Part shown: positions 1 to 7,340 of the stretch, in pieces
How positions within the stretch are numbered: the first letter of the stretch is position 1
How the letters are laid out: every line of letters starts with the position of its first letter
Source of the DNA: DMER01 sp003451645
GTDB taxonomy: Bacteria; Pseudomonadota; Alphaproteobacteria; Micropepsales; Micropepsaceae
Direction: 5' to 3'
Assembly: GCA_031976175.1 (NCBI GenBank)
Contig: DALYLR010000001.1
Location: 165,563 to 229,562 of the forward strand
Length of the DNA: 64,000 nt
Translations under genes and position numbers: made by a program
The notes under the pieces: generated by a model
What the model was told of the DNA's origin: nothing
Seen by the model: the letters and a program-made list of their open reading frames with translations, nothing else
Databases searched by the model: none

Positions 1-2
1 CG

Positions 3-623
3 GGCGGCTTGCTCGATCAGGCAATCACGATGTCGGATGCCTTCCTCGACCAGGGCGAAATCGTCTCGACGCGCGGCCGCCGCGGCGGCGACACGCAGCG
101 CTACAATGCCCGCCGGGGTCAGCTGTTTGATGGCATAAAGCCAGGCGTCAAGGTCGTCGTGCTGATCAATGCCGGTTCGGCCTCGGCCTCTGAGATCGTG
201 GCAGGTGCTCTGCAAGATCAAAAGCGGGCGCAAGTGTTCGGTACCCGCTCCTTCGGTAAGGGCTCGGTGCAAACGGTGATCCCGCTCGCAGGTGGTGCTG
301 ATGGCGCCTTGCGCCTGACCACCGCCAAATATTACACGCCGTCGGGCCGCTCCATCCAGGCTTTGGGCATCGATCCGCATGTGCTCGTCGAACAAGCGCA
401 TGACGCCAATTCAGAGGACACCAAGGAGCGTCCGAGCGAGGCCGATCTGCCCTATCACTTGGACGAAGAAGAGAAGCGCAAGCCCCATGTCGGGCCAATC
501 GTGAAGCCCAAGCCCACCGAGAAGTATGATGACTTCCAGCTGACCTACGCTTTGCGTTTCCTGCGTGGGCAGGAGACCATTGCGACTGCTGCCGAAACCA
601 AGACCGAGACCAAGCCGAACTAA
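3..623 (+). CDS. ctpA: C-terminal processing protease CtpA (S41), 5' truncated
   Basis: The frame is open at the left edge, so only about 206 C-terminal residues are present. They contain GSASASEI around the catalytic Ser and, downstream, FGKGSVQT with the catalytic Lys of the S41 Ser/Lys dyad. KYYTPSGRSIQ follows, then a charged Lys/Glu-rich tail. The family consists of exported tail-specific proteases that trim or degrade envelope proteins; the signal peptide and PDZ domain would lie outside the window. A hairpin terminator follows the stop, and next comes a divergent polysaccharide deacetylase and rppH, a common alphaproteobacterial arrangement. The family assignment is firm; the substrate is unknown. 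Confidence 0.93.
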   Translation, partial: GGLLDQAITMSDAFLDQGEIVSTRGRRGGDTQRYNARRGQLFDGIKPGVKVVVLINAGSASASEIVAGALQDQKRAQVFGTRSFGKGSVQTVIPLAGGADGALRLTTAKYYTPSGRSIQALGIDPHVLVEQAHDANSEDTKERPSEADLPYHLDEEEKRKPHVGPIVKPKPTEKYDDFQLTYALRFLRGQETIATAAETKTETKPN

Positions 624-650
624 GGCCGTCTTAACCTTTCACAAAGCATT

Positions 651-684
651 ACGGGGTCAGCTTCGCGCTGGCCCCGTTTTTATT
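651..684 (+). terminator. rho-independent terminator after ctpA
   Basis: A 9-bp stem (653-661 with 667-675, one G-T pair) closes over the loop TTCGC and is followed by a T-rich run, GTTTTTATTTTTG. It lies 28 bases after the ctpA stop and just before the deacetylase gene. That gene must therefore have its own promoter or depend on readthrough. Confidence 0.75.
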
Positions 685-712
685 TTTGTCCGAGCGCCGT
701 GACCCAAAACCG

Positions 713-1855
713 ATGACCCAGGCTCAGGATGACAGACCCTTGGACGGCCCGCAGCCAGGGTCATTTCTGTTTTGGGTGGCGGCGAGCGCCGGTGTGATTT
801 GCGTGGCGGTTGCTATGGCGGCCTTGCTTGCCCCTCGGCCCGACACAAAGCCCAGCGGCCTGGTTGTCTCGCTGCAAGAACCACCGGCGAAGGCTGGATC
901 GGACCCGCACACCGCACAAGGGGCCTCGCATGCGCCTGTCTCTCATGGGGAAACGCACGACGGTGAGGCCGCACCGCCCACCGCTCCCGTTTCCGACGTG
1001 AAGAGTGCGGCAGCTCCAAACAGCTCGCTCCTGAGCACCGATGGACGGATCATCATCGATCCAGCGCTTCACGAGGCGGGCAGCGATGGGCCGCTCACAC
1101 GCATCGCCGCCGATGGCCGGCGGGCCGCGCGCGTCTATGCGGCGCGGTTTGATCCATCCGAGTCGCGGCCGCGGATCGCCATTGTGATGACCGGCTTGGG
1201 TCTGAGTGCCACTGTGACACAGGCCGCGATCCAACGCCTGCCGCGCGGGTTCACCTTGGCGTTCTCGCCCTATGGAGAGAATTTACAGAGCTGGGTTGCG
1301 GACGCGCGCCAGCAGGGGCATGAAGTCCTTCTTGAGGTGCCCATGGAACCCTTTGACTTTCCGGAGAACGATCCTGGACCGCGCGCGTTGATGACCGGCC
1401 CACAGGCTGAGGGCAATCGCACGCGCATGCACTGGGTGATGAGCCGGTTCAGCGGCTATGCCGGGCTGATCAGTCTCAACAGCGGGAAGTTCCTGGCGAG
1501 CGAGCCGGATGTGCGGCCGTTTCTGGCGGAAGCAGGCGCGCGCGGGCTGTTCTTTGTCGATGCCTCACACTCGCAGCGCAGTTTGTCAGCCCAGATCGCA
1601 CCGGCGGTGCAGGCACCCCTCTTGCGATCGGATTTGTCGTTGGATGCTCTGGCGGGCGCAGACAGCATCGACAATGCGCTGGAGCGTCTGGTGATTTTGG
1701 CGCAAGAAAAGCGCAAGGCGGTGGCCATCGTCGATGCCTCGCCAGGGGTGATTGATCGGATCGCTGCTTGGGGTACAAGTCTGGAGTCGCGCGGTGCCGT
1801 TCTGGCGCCCGTGAGTGCCCTGCCAGACCTTGCCCAAGGAACCCCAACGCCATGA
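713..1855 (+). CDS. divergent polysaccharide deacetylase family protein, membrane anchored
   Basis: 380 residues. A single hydrophobic segment near the N terminus (about residues 17-40) is followed by a Pro/Ala-rich linker and then the domain starting at RPRIAIVMTGLGLS. Motifs such as LAFSPYGENLQSW, EVPMEPFDFPENDPGP and LFFVDASHS are typical of the YibQ / divergent polysaccharide deacetylase (DUF610) family. It is presumably a periplasmic enzyme tethered to the inner membrane and acting on cell-wall or envelope glycans; members are often encoded next to EnvC/CtpA proteins, as here. I chose ATG at 713 over TTG at 686 because the latter lies inside the terminator T-run. The stop overlaps the rppH start. 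Confidence 0.88.
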   Translation: MTQAQDDRPLDGPQPGSFLFWVAASAGVICVAVAMAALLAPRPDTKPSGLVVSLQEPPAKAGSDPHTAQGASHAPVSHGETHDGEAAPPTAPVSDVKSAAAPNSSLLSTDGRIIIDPALHEAGSDGPLTRIAADGRRAARVYAARFDPSESRPRIAIVMTGLGLSATVTQAAIQRLPRGFTLAFSPYGENLQSWVADARQQGHEVLLEVPMEPFDFPENDPGPRALMTGPQAEGNRTRMHWVMSRFSGYAGLISLNSGKFLASEPDVRPFLAEAGARGLFFVDASHSQRSLSAQIAPAVQAPLLRSDLSLDALAGADSIDNALERLVILAQEKRKAVAIVDASPGVIDRIAAWGTSLESRGAVLAPVSALPDLAQGTPTP

Positions 1856-2340
1856 GGCCGTCAAAGCCGCTGCCCACTGAATACCGCCGTTGCGTGGGTA
1901 TGATGCTTCTCAACAAGGATAATCAGGTTTTCGTCGGCCGCCGGATCTTTCGTGAAGGTGGCGAGTCCTGGCAGATGCCGCAGGGCGGCGTGGATGGTGA
2001 CGAAGATTTGCTGGTGGCCGCCAGCAGAGAGTTACAGGAAGAAACAGGCGTCACCAGCGTCTCCATGCTGGCCGAAGCGCCTCAATGGTTCAACTATGAC
2101 CTGCCGCCCGACCTCCTTGGCGTTGCGCTGCGGGGCAAATACCGCGGTCAGACCCAGAAGTGGTTCGCCTTCCGCTTTGAGGGCCGAGACAGCGAGATCG
2201 ATCTCAACGCACATGAGCCGCCGGAGTTCGAGGCGTGGCGCTGGGTCCCCATGCGGGAGTTGCCCTCATTGATCGTGCCATTTAAGCGTGACGTCTACGT
2301 CCGCGTGGTGGATGCCTTCGCCCATCTGGACACCCCGTAA
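1852..2340 (+). CDS. rppH: RNA pyrophosphohydrolase (Nudix)
   Basis: 162 residues. The Nudix box begins at GGVDGDEDLL and continues through RELQEETGV; every position of Gx5Ex7REUxEExGU is satisfied. The N-terminal YRRCVGMMLLN and the later RGQTQKWFAFRF are typical of RppH/NudH. The enzyme removes pyrophosphate from the 5' end of mRNA and so starts RNA decay in the cytoplasm. The ATG overlaps the stop of the deacetylase gene (ATGA), which suggests translational coupling. An alternative reading as diadenosine polyphosphate hydrolase is the older name for the same family. Confidence 0.92.
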   Translation: MRPSKPLPTEYRRCVGMMLLNKDNQVFVGRRIFREGGESWQMPQGGVDGDEDLLVAASRELQEETGVTSVSMLAEAPQWFNYDLPPDLLGVALRGKYRGQTQKWFAFRFEGRDSEIDLNAHEPPEFEAWRWVPMRELPSLIVPFKRDVYVRVVDAFAHLDTP

Positions 2341-2356
2341 CGAAAGAGCCTGCGCC

Positions 2357-3130
2357 TTGTCGGTCAATGGTACTGCGATCCTTATCCATGGTGCGTTTTG
2401 TGGCGGTTGGGCGATGGAGCCCTTTGCGCGCTATTTCGAGGCGGCGGGCTATCGCACGCTGTGTCCTACCTTGCGCCACCACAACGTGGCGCCCAATGTG
2501 CGGGCACCGCAAGCGCTGGGCACAACCAGCGTGCTCGATTATGTCGAGGATCTTTTGGTCCTGGTGCGCGCGCTCCCCGAAGCGCCGGTCCTTATCGGCC
2601 ATTCGATGGGTGGCCTCATCGCGCAAATGATTGCGGCGCGCACGCCCGTGCGGGCGCTGGTCCTGATCGCGCCGTCAGCCCCGTGGGGCACGCTGCCCAC
2701 CACGCCCTGGGAAGTGGCGGCGGCACAAGGCTTGTTCCTTGCGGGGCAGTTTTGGAACCGGCCGCTCAAGCCCAAGCAGTGGATCGCCGTGACGCATGCG
2801 CTCGATCTGCTGCCCAATGCGGAGCGGGAGGCGGTGTTCGCCCGCTTTGTGCCGGAGTCGGGGCTTGCCACTTTCGAGATTATGCATTGGCCGCTCGATT
2901 TGCGACGAGCGAGCTTCGTGGAGCCGGGGGCGGTCAAGTGCCCTGTCTTGTGTCTGGCGGGCGCGCAGGACCGCGTCAATCCGCCCAAGACCGTTGCCAG
3001 TGTCGCCAAGCGCTATCGCGACCAAGGGGCCTATGAGGAGTTCCGCGGCATGAGCCACTGGCTCATTGGCGAGCCGGGCTGGGAGCGGCTCGCCGCCCAT
3101 GCCGAAGGCTGGCTCAAGCAGGTGGCTTGA
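2357..3130 (+). CDS. alpha/beta hydrolase
   Basis: About 257 residues from a TTG start at 2357, chosen because the fold begins directly with TAILIHGAFCGGW; the frame is open further upstream but overlaps rppH. The nucleophile elbow is GHSMGGL. The acid is probably the Asp of GAQDRVNPP, and the catalytic His lies in MSHWLIGEPGW. HG at the oxyanion-hole position fits the lipase/esterase or lactonase branch. No signal peptide is visible, so it is likely cytoplasmic. The substrate cannot be told from sequence. It follows rppH closely on the same strand. Confidence 0.83.
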   Translation: MSVNGTAILIHGAFCGGWAMEPFARYFEAAGYRTLCPTLRHHNVAPNVRAPQALGTTSVLDYVEDLLVLVRALPEAPVLIGHSMGGLIAQMIAARTPVRALVLIAPSAPWGTLPTTPWEVAAAQGLFLAGQFWNRPLKPKQWIAVTHALDLLPNAEREAVFARFVPESGLATFEIMHWPLDLRRASFVEPGAVKCPVLCLAGAQDRVNPPKTVASVAKRYRDQGAYEEFRGMSHWLIGEPGWERLAAHAEGWLKQVA

Positions 3131-3139
3131 CCCTTCAGG

Positions 3140-3586
3140 CTATTTGCACTGATAGACGCGAGCGTCGGTCAACTGACCCAGCGCGCCGAGCACAGAGGTT
3201 TTCTGATAGGTGCACACGCTGCTCTGCCCCAGAAAGCCCCAGCCATCAGTGTAGCAAATCGCATAGGTGCCCGTCATTTTGGCATCGCAGGCGGGCATGG
3301 TGCCCTCCTTCAGGTCCTGCTCCATTTGCGGCACATGCGCGCTTTCAGCGGTGTGCGGCTGACCGTCATTGGCGATGAGCACCCATCTGGGCGCCGACCC
3401 AAAGCCCAGATATTGATCCAGCGCGACGAGGCCCGTGGCCCAAGCGATGCCCAGTGCGATCAAGGCCCAGAAGGCCAGACGGGTCACGATCTTGAGCAAC
3501 ACAAGACCGACAAGCCCCACCAAAATGAGGGCGAGGCCATTATTGCCGAACGGAATGTAGTCCAAAACCCAAGCAAAATCCGCCAT
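3140..3586 (-). CDS. small membrane protein of unknown function
   Basis: 148 residues. A hydrophobic stretch from about residue 18 to 57 contains two closely spaced membrane segments (GLALILVGLVGLVLLKIV and AFWALIALGIAWATGLVAL). A soluble C-terminal half follows, with four Cys residues (PACDAK, YAICYT, SVCTYQ, YQCK) that could form disulfides if periplasmic. I do not recognise a named family. It is convergent with the hydrolase gene, with only nine bases between stops, so this end is tightly packed. GC and codon use look like the neighbours. Confidence 0.7.
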   Translation of the reverse strand: MADFAWVLDYIPFGNNGLALILVGLVGLVLLKIVTRLAFWALIALGIAWATGLVALDQYLGFGSAPRWVLIANDGQPHTAESAHVPQMEQDLKEGTMPACDAKMTGTYAICYTDGWGFLGQSSVCTYQKTSVLGALGQLTDARVYQCK

Positions 3587-3628
3587 CGCTCGCCCCCAAG
3601 ATTGAACCGCCCCGCTTATGTGTGAATA

Positions 3629-4459
3629 TCACGCCGCCACAGGTTTCGCACGCCAGACAAAGAGCGCCCAGACAGCGCGGCCTGCCCAGCGGACCACGCG
3701 GCTTTCGGGCGGGAATTCGCCAACCGCCTTGGCGATCATCGCGACCGCATGTTCGATATGGTGCTGCCGGTAGAAGCGCTGCGCGTGCTGCTCATAGAGC
3801 TTGGCGTAGAGCTTGCGGTCATAGGGGGTTGTCGCTTCAGCGTCCCTGGCGACATTGGCGTAATAGAAGGCGCTGGCGAGTTCGTCATCCTCAGCCTCGC
3901 TCACACGGGTTGCCGCGATATAGAGGCGCTTGAGCAGATTGGGCCGCTTCTCAGGCTGAATGCCAATGAGGTCGTAGAAGAGGCGGTAATGCTTGAACTC
4001 GTCCGAGGCGATCATGTGCGCGATTTGCTTGAGCACGGGCTCAGCCGCCTCGTCGCGCAAGGCGGTATAATAGGACGAGGTGCCGCACTCGACGACGCAG
4101 CGTGCGATCAGCTCGCCAATCCGGCTCCCGCGCACCGACCCATTCGGGTTCAGGAAGTGAGAGGGCTTATAGCCCTCCTTGAAGCGGGCAAAGGCGTCCT
4201 TGAATGACCAGGTTGGGTCCGCAAGCTCGGCCCAGCGGCCCAGCGCCTCCCCATGTTGGACTTCTTCCCAGCCCCAGCGCTCAACCTCTGCGATGGTCTT
4301 GGGGTCGCCTTTGAAGACCTCCTTCAAGTAGGCGACATAGTCAGTAGCGTTGTACTCCACCAAGCTCGCGGCCTTAACCGCCTTGAGCATGAGCGGGTCG
4401 ACCTTGTCCGGCGTGAACCGGTCCCATTTGATGTAATCGAGTGTCCAATGCTCAGCCAT
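3629..4459 (-). CDS. ferritin-like diiron protein (rubrerythrin / acyl-ACP desaturase type fold)
   Basis: 276 residues, strongly helical. Two metal-binding signatures of the ferritin-like superfamily are present: WEEVQHGEAL (ExxH, residues ~65-75) and SDEFKHYRLF (DExxH, residues ~150-160). VVECGTSSYY lies between them and could supply further carboxylate ligands. Family members bind two irons and act as oxidases, desaturase-like enzymes or iron/peroxide-handling proteins; the actual reaction is not evident. The C terminus has a short hydrophobic patch (WAGRAVWALFVWRA), possibly membrane-associated. The gene stands alone. Confidence 0.72.
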   Translation of the reverse strand: MAEHWTLDYIKWDRFTPDKVDPLMLKAVKAASLVEYNATDYVAYLKEVFKGDPKTIAEVERWGWEEVQHGEALGRWAELADPTWSFKDAFARFKEGYKPSHFLNPNGSVRGSRIGELIARCVVECGTSSYYTALRDEAAEPVLKQIAHMIASDEFKHYRLFYDLIGIQPEKRPNLLKRLYIAATRVSEAEDDELASAFYYANVARDAEATTPYDRKLYAKLYEQHAQRFYRQHHIEHAVAMIAKAVGEFPPESRVVRWAGRAVWALFVWRAKPVAA

Positions 4460-4553
4460 CGTAACGCCGTGTCCTTATCCACAATGCGCCATGTCTATAA
4501 CATCAGATGTGCGCTTACGCGAGGTGCAGCAATGCGCTTCGGCGCAAACTACG

Positions 4554-4889
4554 TCAGGGTGTTGAGGGGTTATAAGGCAGCTCCCCGATCACATAGCAGG
4601 TCTTGCCGCCAAAAGGCTTTTCCCGGCAGCATTTGACCTCTGCGGCGCTGCAGGACATGTAACGCGTGCTGCTGGATGCCCCCGTGCCACCATCAGCCTT
4701 GATGTCCGCGAGACATTTAGCGCCAAAGCCGGGCGAGGCGGCCTCCATGCGGCTCAACTGCTCAGCCGTGCAGGTCGTGGCGCGGCCAGAACTGTCGGTT
4801 GAAAACAGGCTGACTGCCCCGATGAGCACGCCGAGGCCCATAATGCCCAATACCGCGTAGGTTCTGAGGTCATTTGGTTTTTGCGCCAT
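4554..4889 (-). CDS. small Cys-rich membrane-anchored protein, unknown function
   Basis: 111 residues from the ATG at 4889, which has a good ribosome-binding site (AAGGAGAGG) just upstream. One N-terminal membrane segment (YAVLGIMGLGVLIGAVSLF) is followed by a soluble domain with six Cys, including a CC pair (SCSAAEVKCCREK) and GGKTCYVIGELPYNP. The Cys content suggests a disulfide-stabilised periplasmic domain. No family recognised. It lies upstream of the ferritin-like gene on the same strand and downstream of xthA. Confidence 0.68.
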   Translation of the reverse strand: MAQKPNDLRTYAVLGIMGLGVLIGAVSLFSTDSSGRATTCTAEQLSRMEAASPGFGAKCLADIKADGGTGASSSTRYMSCSAAEVKCCREKPFGGKTCYVIGELPYNPSTP

Positions 4890-4956
4890 GAGGTGCCTCT
4901 CCTTGAACTCCCACAGAGTATAGCATGGGGCCCAAGGTGTTACTGTAGTGCGCAGG

Positions 4957-5760
4957 TCAAAGCGCAATCTCCGTGATCACCGGCACATGGTCTGAGGCCT
5001 TGTCCCAGCCGCGCATCGGGGTCTCGATCCAGGTGCGGCCCAGCGCGCCCTCGAGGGCTGGCGTGACCCAGATGTGGTCCAGCCTGCGCCCGCGATTAGA
5101 GGCCTGCCAGTCCGCGGCGCGGTAACTCCACCAGCTATAGAGCTTTTCGGGCTCCGGCACGGCGCGGCGGGAGACATCAACCCAGTCCTGGCTTTGATAG
5201 ACCTGGGCCAAGTGCTCCACCTCTACGGGTGTGTGGCTGACCACATCCAAAAGCTGCTTGTGGCTCCACACGTCATGTTCCAGAGGCGCCACGTTGAGAT
5301 CGCCGACAAGGATCATGGCGGGTTTGGTTTTGCTGCGCTTGGGGCCCGAGAGGCCCTCGGCCATGCGCGTGAGGAAGTCGAGCTTGTGTGCGAACTTTGG
5401 GTTCTGGCCGCGGTCTGGGATATCGCCGCCTGCGGGCACATAAAAGTTGTGCAGGGTCACCGGACCAAATTTGGCTGAAATATGGCGTGGTTCGGCTCGC
5501 GGGCAAATGGTTGAGCCCAGATCCGGCTCAAACGGCAGTTTCGAGAGGATCGCTACGCCGTGGTAACCTTTTTGCCCTGCGAAAGCGATGTAAGGGAAGC
5601 CCAGTTTCTTTAGGTCGCCCAAGGGAAAGCGGCTGTCATCGACCTTGGTTTCCTGCAAGCAGACGATGTCGGGCTTTTGCTCTTCACCTAAGCGCGCGAG
5701 CAAGGGCAGCCGTAAACGGACGGAATTGATATTCCAAGTGGCCAAACGGATTGTGCGCAT
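4957..5760 (-). CDS. xthA: exodeoxyribonuclease III (AP endonuclease)
   Basis: 267 residues, the normal length for XthA. All endonuclease/exonuclease/phosphatase motifs are present: ATWNINSVR at the N terminus, CLQETK with the metal-binding Glu, HNFYVPAGGD, GDLNVAP with the catalytic Asp/Asn, RLDHIWVT and the C-terminal SDHVPV with the catalytic His. It cleaves DNA at abasic sites and degrades 3' ends in base excision repair. The start at 5760 gives the family-typical beginning MRTIRLATWN; an in-frame GTG at 5775 adds five residues and cannot be excluded. Confidence 0.94.
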   Translation of the reverse strand: MRTIRLATWNINSVRLRLPLLARLGEEQKPDIVCLQETKVDDSRFPLGDLKKLGFPYIAFAGQKGYHGVAILSKLPFEPDLGSTICPRAEPRHISAKFGPVTLHNFYVPAGGDIPDRGQNPKFAHKLDFLTRMAEGLSGPKRSKTKPAMILVGDLNVAPLEHDVWSHKQLLDVVSHTPVEVEHLAQVYQSQDWVDVSRRAVPEPEKLYSWWSYRAADWQASNRGRRLDHIWVTPALEGALGRTWIETPMRGWDKASDHVPVITEIAL

Positions 5761-5793
5761 ACCTTCAATAAGCACACCACATCTTGCTGGCGC

Positions 5794-5830
5794 AAATAAA
5801 AAGCCCCCAACCGGCGAACCGGTCAGGGGC
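5794..5830 (-). terminator. minus-strand rho-independent terminator upstream of xthA
   Basis: The stem pairs GCCCC..CCGG with CCGG..GGGGGC around a TTCG tetraloop (5803-5830), and the T-run TTTTTATTT lies on the minus strand at 5802-5794. It stops RNA synthesis coming from the right, before xthA, so xthA would initiate between this point and 5760, or the hairpin works as an attenuator. Confidence 0.7.
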
Positions 5831-5920
5831 CATATGCGCCTTAACGCGCCATGCGCTGGGAGGGGATGTTCCAGCGCCGACAGCTAATCAACCGGTCCCG
5901 CTAGCGGGGGGGGGGCAATG
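5794..5920 (-). ncRNA. candidate small RNA with C/U-rich anti-Shine-Dalgarno loop
   Basis: On the minus strand three hairpins follow one another: the perfect palindrome CCCGCTAGCGGG (5897-5908), a 7-bp stem GCGCTGG/CCAGCGC (5853-5877) with loop AACATCCCCTC, and a GC-rich terminator (5803-5830, loop TTCG) followed by TTTTTATTT. The terminator points left, yet no minus-strand CDS lies to its right, so it should end an independent transcript of roughly 115-125 nt. Alphaproteobacterial trans-acting RNAs such as the alpha-r14/alpha-r15 (AbcR) groups share this plan of loops complementary to ribosome-binding sites plus a terminal terminator. No promoter is obvious; an xthA leader attenuator is an alternative. 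Confidence 0.4.
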
Positions 5921-5998
5921 CAGGCCCGGCGTCACATCAGCTGTCGAAAAAGACGATATGCGGTTCGGCCACAGTTGGCAACTTTTTTCGAACGCCTT

Positions 5999-6083
5999 AC
6001 TCATTTTTAATGAGTGTGATCTTGACAGCACAATTGTGGCTCAATGATCACAGGTTCTTACGGTGTTGAAACAACTCAGTTGT
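5999..6083. promoter_or_regulatory. cluster of inverted repeats upstream of the LuxR-type regulator
   Basis: Three dyads lie within 85 bases: 5999-6015 (ACTCATT/AATGAGT, three-base centre), 6029-6038 (CACAATTGTG) and 6071-6083 (ACAACT/AGTTGT, one-base centre). GTGATC at 6016 and GATCAC at 6046 additionally bracket the middle dyad. A TTGACA -35-like hexamer at 6022 has no good -10 partner. Probably operator sites for this regulator or another one; binding is inferred only from symmetry. Confidence 0.45.
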
Positions 6084-6164
6084 CGAGACGGTGGTGCCAG
6101 GACTTGCCGGGGGTGATATCTCCACCCTAGACTACAACCTGGCCTATCCGAATGTCTCCATCCC

Positions 6165-7286
6165 GTGCTCAATCGTCATTCTCATCGTTGGATCAAGTCC
6201 GTTGCCACCCATCTGTATGATGGCGTGGGTGAGCCCAATTTTTATGAAAGGCTCGCACGCAACATTCACGAGACATCGGGATTGGGTTTCACCCAGCTTA
6301 CGCTGATTGGGCGTGAAGACATGGCCCATCGCGAGACCGCTTGGTCGGAAGATCACGCCAAGCAAATGGAAGAGTACCGCCAGCACATCGTACACGTTGA
6401 CCCCCGTGTGCCAGCCTACCTAGCCCGCCCCGGCCGCTTTCGTGCGTGTTGGGAGGTGATCGACACTCAGGCGTTTGAGAGGCTCGACTTCGTCGGGGCT
6501 TGGGTTGACCGCAAGGATGTCAACAAACGCTGGGGTGCTGCCAGCGTCTGGCACGCCGATGGGGACCATATCGGGGTTCTTGCGCTGCTGCGATCGCGCC
6601 AAGAAGGCTTTTATCAGAGGGATGAGCTTGAGGCGGCGGATGTCATGAGGCTTCACCTCAAGCGAGCTGTGAAATTGCATCTCTTTCTTTCAAGCGATGA
6701 CTGCGCCGTTCATCCCTTGCGCGATCGCTGGGCGGGGAAGAGTTCTCCTGTTTTCATCCTTGGGGCTGAACGGCGCATCCTTGCCTATAATCGGGCGGCC
6801 GAAGCGCTCCTCAAGCGGGGTGATGTTGTCCATAAGCGCTGGGGCGTTTTGAATCTGCGCAATATGTTCGCAGCGCAAACGCTCGATCAGGCGCTGGCCT
6901 CCGCGGCCAGCTATGGGGAGGTCCTGCCCAAAGGGACGCTGCATGTGCCATTGCACGGCTTCGGCGGTCAAATGACCTGGACCGGGGATGTTATTCCAGT
7001 GGCGCCCGTCCAGCGCGAGTTGGGCTTTGACGGGGCGGCCCTCGCGATCCTCACTTTACGCGAATTGCGGGTGAAGGGCGATGCCGTGTTTGACCGCTTG
7101 CGCTTTCTCGGGCTGACGCGGGACGAAGCTATTGTCGCACGCAGCTTGCGGCAGCATCATGATGTCAAACGTGTCGCCGCAGCCCTCAATCTGGAACACC
7201 GTACTGTCAGGGCAATGGTGCAGGCGATCTTTGAGAAGACGGGCACCCGCGACTGGACCGAATTTCTGGCGACCGCGAAAATTTGA
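6165..7286 (+). CDS. LuxR-type helix-turn-helix transcriptional regulator
   Basis: 373 residues from a GTG at 6165 (start uncertain). The N-terminal half (about residues 10-170) looks like the GAF/PAS-type sensor found in alphaproteobacterial LuxR-like regulators, with the DPRVPAYLARPGRF element. A second PAS-like segment starts around SSPVFILGAERRILAYNRAAEALL. The C terminus (FLGLTRDEAIVARSLRQ...VAAALNLEHRTVRAMVQAIFEKTGTRDWTEFL) matches the LuxR DNA-binding domain. No receiver domain is visible, so it is not a classical response regulator. The dyad-rich upstream region suggests autoregulation. Targets and ligand are unknown. Confidence 0.8.
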   Translation: MLNRHSHRWIKSVATHLYDGVGEPNFYERLARNIHETSGLGFTQLTLIGREDMAHRETAWSEDHAKQMEEYRQHIVHVDPRVPAYLARPGRFRACWEVIDTQAFERLDFVGAWVDRKDVNKRWGAASVWHADGDHIGVLALLRSRQEGFYQRDELEAADVMRLHLKRAVKLHLFLSSDDCAVHPLRDRWAGKSSPVFILGAERRILAYNRAAEALLKRGDVVHKRWGVLNLRNMFAAQTLDQALASAASYGEVLPKGTLHVPLHGFGGQMTWTGDVIPVAPVQRELGFDGAALAILTLRELRVKGDAVFDRLRFLGLTRDEAIVARSLRQHHDVKRVAAALNLEHRTVRAMVQAIFEKTGTRDWTEFLATAKI

Positions 7287-7312
7287 GGCGTCTCACACTT
7301 TATCCTTGTAAA

Positions 7313-7329
7313 TCTTCCATGTGATGGAA
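7313..7329. promoter_or_regulatory. inverted repeat just upstream of the DUF4143 ATPase gene
   Basis: CTTCCAT and ATGGAAG (7-bp arms) flank a GTG centre, ending 12 bases before the ATG at 7341. This is too close for a typical upstream operator. It could be an operator overlapping the start site, or an mRNA hairpin bordering the ribosome-binding region. Confidence 0.45.
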
Positions 7330-7340
7330 GAATTACGAGG

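Larger units (their letters stand above)
5761..6164. promoter_or_regulatory. gene-free stretch between divergent xthA and the LuxR-type regulator
   Basis: No convincing CDS is present in these 404 bases. The left half contains a minus-strand terminator (5794-5830), two further hairpins and a ten-base G run (5906-5915), read here as a candidate small RNA. The right half holds several dyads (5999-6015, 6029-6038, 6071-6083) and a TTGACA at 6022, and is probably the control region of the regulator that starts near 6165. Confidence 0.5.

Noticed and set aside
4475..4483. Perfect DnaA-box 9-mer TTATCCACA upstream of the ferritin-like gene, with another at 19909-19917.
   Set aside because: Two such 9-mers in 64 kb on both strands are not far from chance, and they are single, unclustered and without dnaA, dnaN or AT-rich unwinding DNA. 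No origin is claimed.
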